A DNA stretch of 64,000 nt, taken from assembly GCA_029975915.1 (NCBI GenBank), contig JARKOC010000367.1, forward strand, positions 46,001 through 110,000, in the 5' to 3' direction. The first letter of the stretch is position 1. The number at the start of each line of letters is the position of its first letter. The stretch comes from Bryobacteraceae bacterium. Its GTDB lineage: Bacteria; Acidobacteriota; Terriglobia; Bryobacterales; Bryobacteraceae. The notes under the pieces were generated by a model. It was not told the origin of the DNA. It did not search any database and saw nothing but the letters and a program-made list of their open reading frames with translations. The position numbers and the translations under genes are program-made. Positions 61,501 through 64,000 of the stretch are shown piece by piece.

Positions 61501-61867
61501 TCACTCAAGCGGCCAGTACACTGGAACGCCAACGACCTGCGCGGGGTGCCACCTGGCAGATTACAATGCGGCGCTCAGCCCGAATCACGCGCTGCTGGTG
61601 TATCCGACGGCTTGCCAGACATGCCATACGACATTGGCGTGGTCGCCAGCCAACTTCGTGCACAACTTCCCTATCTTCACGGGGAAACACAAGACGAAGT
61701 GGTCCAAATGTACGGATTGCCACATTCAGCCAGCGGATTTCAAGGTGTTCTCCTGCTTCCTGTGCCACACGAAAACGAAGATGGATGATGAGCACAAATC
61801 GGTTACCGGCTATGTCTATGACAGCCAGAAATGCTATCAGTGCCACCCCCTCGGCAGGGTGCACTAG
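58592..61867 (+). CDS. 33-haem c-type cytochrome with eleven tri-haem repeats
   Basis: 1091 residues. An N-terminal membrane or signal segment (about 10-30) is followed by a TIGR03437-like beta module (about 45-150; TIRGKRLAPL, VLDGVSVLVGGESAYI, MAELVVTTPGG) and a further beta region to about 305. From residue 309 to 1091 come eleven repeats of about 65-75 residues. Each begins near LTGxH and has CxxCH, then CxxCH-x3-Y with a PNH-type His, then CxxCH and a last His before the next repeat. I count 33 CxxCH motifs and three extra conserved histidines per repeat, so 33 covalent haems with possible bis-His ligation. Likely exported; role probably electron transfer across or outside the envelope. 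No partner porin or oxidase gene is adjacent. Confidence 0.93.
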   Translation: MTRLAGTSRFQIVGALIGFSLCASSLAYVAGRFAEVATPELDAVDPVVDASLKDPRRGVASGGWATIRGKRLAPLSRTWKEQDFQADRAPTVLDGVSVLVGGESAYIAALRRGVDSGKENDEIDVILPRLDEGMAELVVTTPGGTANGVRIQVVKDQFSLFAQEATVDRYAKAESGDGEELIGPLDLFGSEPLDRPVRPAIPMELLRMTANGCGVFERPVPDGMRMRERIRLAAPVLVKFGEHVAEVEYAGTDPMTPGLCLIEVKVPMLATGEYEVTGAIGETAFSGTRYVAVREVEYPMFQHGMQSKFRLTGAHHFVSCVTCHMKSRFWGTPQACEACHLDRYRAVKSPDHEAAGFPMDCSQCHVTSRFKGARGGHRADSKFPLTGAHAEAGCAACHKNGDYKKLDAACVSCHLADYEATTNPNHSATGIGKECLVCHTPKGWAGARTDHSQTQFPLTGKHAKAECVACHTGETTGKPPTGCVSCHKANYEAATTPNHVAAGYPTGCDACHTTEAFRPAKVDHPRHRFPLTGKHEPLQCAQCHKDGSLTAVDPACASCHLDRYKAAVNPNHVAMGFPQKCETCHTTAGFVGVAIKHSKFALTGRHTQTACTACHRDGIYSGTARTCAGCHLDRYNATTRPPHKEQGYPAECQLCHSTSQFTGALFQHSNFFALEGKHGAVPCSKCHVSGVYKGTPRECAGCHAAAYGATTAPNHTTEGFPTNCQNCHTPAGWKPASFAHTSFALTGKHIGVECAKCHIAGKYTGTSRECSVCHGPNYAATTNPNHSQLGYPTACANCHTTAGWKPASFAHTSFVLAGKHLTTECAKCHVSGVYTGTNRVCYGCHSANYSAALTPNHASLVYPTTCETCHTPIGWKPSTFTHVSYPLTGLHLTAQCSKCHVNGVYKGTTRQCYGCHTANYAAAALPNHPLLGYPTECQMCHTPSGWKPSTFTHPAWIMTGAHTAAKCSQCHSSGQYTGTPTTCAGCHLADYNAALSPNHALLVYPTACQTCHTTLAWSPANFVHNFPIFTGKHKTKWSKCTDCHIQPADFKVFSCFLCHTKTKMDDEHKSVTGYVYDSQKCYQCHPLGRVH
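59516..61864 (+). repeat. Eleven tandem tri-haem protein repeats
   Basis: In-frame repeats start with aromatic/Pro-Leu-Thr-Gly-x-His blocks, the first at residue 309 (59516), the second at 383 (59738) and the last at 1027 (61670). Repeats 6-9 are the most alike (GWKPASF.H or GWKPSTF.H ends), suggesting recent internal duplication. Repeats 1-4 and 11 are more diverged. Confidence 0.9.
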
Positions 61868-61890
61868 AAGAGGCCGTGGGCAGAAGTAGA

Positions 61891-61907
61891 CCCGCGAGAG
61901 ACGCGGG
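61891..61907 (+). terminator. Hairpin after the cytochrome gene
   Basis: CCCGCG (61891-61896) pairs with CGCGGG (61902-61907) around AGAGA, 24 bp after the stop. There is no T-run, so intrinsic termination is uncertain. The 128-bp gap to pyrE has no gene. Confidence 0.4.
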
Positions 61908-61995
61908 ATGTGAACCCTGCACATTTGTGGCGGCAGAGTAAGGGTGGGCTACGGCCTACCGCCTTGTGTTGTCCATCACAGAATCCGGCAAAGCC

Positions 61996-62613
61996 TCAGA
62001 TCCAGACTTTTTCAGGCTCTCCCTGGATGCGCTGGGAGGCTTCGGCGGCGTCGGCGTCAGCGTAATACATAGCGTCGAGTTCGACGAGGTAGTAGAAGGG
62101 GAGTTCTCCGAAACTCGGGGTTTCTGGGTTGGGCTGGTAGACGATGACGGCGAGGGCGACGACGGTAGCCCCATAGGATTCGATGAGATTGCGCAACTCG
62201 GTAAGCTTCTTGCCGGTGCGGAGGATGTCGTCAACGAGGAGGACCTTCTCGCCGGGTTTTGGATGCAAGTGGGGGCGGAATGTGAGCGGTCCGCCGGGCT
62301 CGTTGGATTCCGCCCAATAGACCTGCTTGGCCTGAAGAGCTTCGCAAACGCCGAAGGCGACAGGGAGCCCGCCGGTGGCGGGTGTGACGATGGAAAGCTC
62401 AGGAATCATGGCGCGCAGGTCGCTGTGGGCCCGCAGTTTGCGGCTCAGGGCGACACTCAGCAGTTTGGCGTCCTGATAAGTCCTCATTGCGATGGGTACC
62501 TGTAAGTACATGTCGGAATGTAGACCAGTGGGGTAAACGAAGTGGCCGGTGCGGAGGGCGCCTGTTTTGCGCAGCAGGTCGAGCACTTCAGATTCAGTAG
62601 GAATGAGTTGCAT
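61996..62613 (-). CDS. pyrE: Orotate phosphoribosyltransferase
   Basis: 205 residues, normal length. It joins orotate and PRPP to make orotidine-5'-phosphate in pyrimidine synthesis. The PRPP-binding motif is KVLLVDDILRTGKKL; HFVYPTGLHSDMYLQVP and VTPATGGLPVAFGV are further family segments. The C-terminal 40 residues (YYLVELDAMYYADADAAEASQRIQGEP) are a helical tail. It lies four bp downstream of the sugar transferase gene on the same strand, so they are probably co-transcribed; this pairing is not functionally obvious. Confidence 0.93.
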   Translation of the reverse strand: MQLIPTESEVLDLLRKTGALRTGHFVYPTGLHSDMYLQVPIAMRTYQDAKLLSVALSRKLRAHSDLRAMIPELSIVTPATGGLPVAFGVCEALQAKQVYWAESNEPGGPLTFRPHLHPKPGEKVLLVDDILRTGKKLTELRNLIESYGATVVALAVIVYQPNPETPSFGELPFYYLVELDAMYYADADAAEASQRIQGEPEKVWI

Positions 62614-62616
62614 CGT

Positions 62617-64000
62617 TCAATGCGCTCCTTTGCCGGAGAGGACGTAAGGGATGGTGCGAAGCATGATGATCCAGTCGAGTTTAAGCGACCAGGTGTCAAT
62701 GTAAGCGAGATCCAATTTCATCCACTCCTCGAAATCGAGAGCGTCGCGGCCAGCGAGAGTCCATAGACAGGTGAGTCCAGGTCTCATGCGCAGACGGCGG
62801 CGCTGCCAACGCTCATATTCTGCCACTTCGGAGGGCACAGGCGGGCGAGGACCGACGATGGCCATCTCGCCCTTGAGGACGTTGAGGAGCTGAGGGAGTT
62901 CGTCGAGCGAGAATTTGCGGAGGATCCGGCCGACAGGGGTGACGCGGGGATCGTTGGGGATCTTGAAGGCCGTCTTCTTGATGTTGAGGTGGGCGACTGA
63001 GGGCTTGAGATCTTCTGCGTTGTCGACCATCGTGCGGAACTTGTACAACTTGAAGCGTCGGCCGTTGAGGCCGCAGCGCTGCTGGGAAAAGATGACTGGG
63101 CCCGGCGAGGTAAGCCTGATGGCCAGAGCAATGAGCGCGATGAAGGGGGCGGCAAGCACGAGTGCGATGAGGGCGAGAAGGAAATCGGTGATCCGCTTAA
63201 CGGTGAGGCGGAACTCGTCGTGAGGTGCGCCAGCGAAGGTGAGCAATTGAGCTGGGCCGAGGCATTCGAGGGAGATGCGGCCGTGGACGTGAGGGAAGAA
63301 CGCGACATCCAGGCGGGTGCGGATGCCCTCGTCATCACAGAGCAGCAGGAGGTGTTCGATTTCGGTGAGCTTGGCCGAATCCACGGCAACGATGAACTCA
63401 TCGACGACGTGACGCTCGAGGAGCGACGGCAACTGGTCCCAGCTATGTACGGGGTATGGCCGGTCGAGGTGGACTTCACCTGGCTCATCCGACAGAAAGC
63501 CGATCAAAGCCAAGCCGTGGGAGCGCGCATCGCAGATCGTTCGAGCAACGGCAAGGGCGCGAGAACCAGCGCCGCCGATGAGGATCAGACGCGGTTGGGC
63601 TAGGCTGGCGGCGAGCACCGGGGCGACGGCGCGAAAGACAAGCCTGAAGATAAGCAGGACGGCGAAGGAGAAGGTTACAAACAGTCCGAGGAAAGGCCGA
63701 CTGAGGTCCAAGCGGAGCAGGAACTGAAATAGGACGACAGCGATACCGGCCCAAGAGCATTGATGAGCGGTGCGGGAGAAGATCTGCCCCGGGGAGATGC
63801 GAGAAAGCCCATCATAGGTGCGCAACCACAGTGCAATAACAACGAACGCGAGCGCAGCGACCAACAAGAGTGTGTATTTGGTGCCTGGTTGGAGGAAGAA
63901 CAGCCGCGGGAAGGGCAGAAAGGACCGAACGATGTAGGCAATCTCGAAGGCGGCCCAAATCAGGATGAGGTCGGCGAGGGCAAACAATGGGCGAGATTTG
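62617..64000 (-). CDS. Polyprenyl-phosphate sugar-1-phosphate transferase (WcaJ/PssY-like), 5' part missing
   Basis: At least 461 codons; the frame is still open at the window edge. A TTG at 63987 is in frame but the upstream codons also fit the protein, so the true start is probably beyond base 64000. About four N-terminal membrane segments (to about residue 125) are followed by a CoA-binding-like Rossmann domain (ILIGGAGSRALAVARTI) and a C-terminal bacterial sugar transferase domain. That domain is marked by ITDFLLALIALVLAAPFIALIA, SPGPVIFSQQRCGLNGRRFKLYKFRTM, LDELPQLLNVLKGEMAIVGPRP and RPGLTCLWTLAGRD. It starts exopolysaccharide repeat units by moving a sugar phosphate to undecaprenyl phosphate. 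Confidence 0.92.
   Translation of the reverse strand, partial: KSRPLFALADLILIWAAFEIAYIVRSFLPFPRLFFLQPGTKYTLLLVAALAFVVIALWLRTYDGLSRISPGQIFSRTAHQCSWAGIAVVLFQFLLRLDLSRPFLGLFVTFSFAVLLIFRLVFRAVAPVLAASLAQPRLILIGGAGSRALAVARTICDARSHGLALIGFLSDEPGEVHLDRPYPVHSWDQLPSLLERHVVDEFIVAVDSAKLTEIEHLLLLCDDEGIRTRLDVAFFPHVHGRISLECLGPAQLLTFAGAPHDEFRLTVKRITDFLLALIALVLAAPFIALIALAIRLTSPGPVIFSQQRCGLNGRRFKLYKFRTMVDNAEDLKPSVAHLNIKKTAFKIPNDPRVTPVGRILRKFSLDELPQLLNVLKGEMAIVGPRPPVPSEVAEYERWQRRRLRMRPGLTCLWTLAGRDALDFEEWMKLDLAYIDTWSLKLDWIIMLRTIPYVLSGKGAH

Noticed and set aside
59516..61864. Regular DNA repeats that might suggest a CRISPR array
   Set aside because: The periodicity is about 210 bp, in frame, and explained by the protein repeats; units are not identical at DNA level.

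Overview
The window is about 64 kb of GC-rich bacterial chromosome that reads as an Acidobacteriota genome, most likely of the Bryobacterales / Candidatus Solibacter type. This is inference from gene content. It has an ADOP-type (MacB/FtsX) permease, an Oar-like TonB-dependent receptor with an N-terminal carboxypeptidase-regulatory domain, many Tat- or Sec-exported sugar enzymes and hypothetical proteins, a fused AroD-AroE enzyme, and a TIGR03437-like module (a domain first noted in Solibacter) in a multihaem cytochrome. I see no rRNA, tRNA, CRISPR array, insertion sequence or prophage.

Layout. 0-8.7 kb: end of a YdjC-like deacetylase, an HDOD protein, a glycosylasparaginase, aroA, a minimal histidine kinase, a secreted hypothetical protein, a peptidoglycan amidase overlapping an actin-like ATPase gene, and a SYLF protein. 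8.7-20.3 kb: a D-2-hydroxyacid dehydrogenase, an ECF sigma operon with DUF4252, an S9 peptidase, a GH51 arabinofuranosidase, a sugar-phosphate isomerase-like protein, a carboxypeptidase-regulatory-domain protein, an exported isoaspartyl methyltransferase and a glycine-zipper protein. 20.5-30.2 kb: a degenerate GGDEF-like protein, a CheY-like regulator, a UPF0182 membrane protein, a putative glycosidase and recN. 30.3-35.5 kb: a complete tolQ-tolR-tolA-tolB-pal-cpoB cell-envelope operon. 35.5-39.4 kb: a DeoC-like protein without the catalytic lysine, fused aroDE, a small Tat-like ORF and an amidase. 39.5-40.9 kb: a GGDEF/EAL protein. 41-48.6 kb: an efflux cluster (HlyD adaptor, MacB-type ATPase, lipoprotein, NtrC-type regulator, histidine kinase, ADOP permease) preceded by a good -24/-12 (sigma-54) promoter match. 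48.6-55.5 kb: a sugar-utilisation block (Gfo/Idh dehydrogenase, cupin, MFS transporter, TonB-dependent receptor) whose plus strand looks C-rich while the flanks look G-rich. 55.8-64 kb: DUF1801, a sulfatase, DinB, a 1091-residue cytochrome with 33 haem motifs, pyrE and a polyprenyl-phosphate sugar transferase that runs off the window.

The strongest candidate for something new is the cytochrome at 58592-61867. Its C-terminal 780 residues are eleven tandem repeats of about 70 residues. Each has three CxxCH motifs and three further conserved histidines, which predicts 33 c-type haems that could all be bis-histidine ligated. A TIGR03437-like module sits in front, and a perfect 16-bp tandem repeat lies upstream of the gene. 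Other points worth checking are the amidase/actin-like pair, the self-contained sigma-54 efflux cluster whose regulator has GAFTDA in place of GAFTGA, and the catalytically altered DeoC-like and GGDEF-like proteins.
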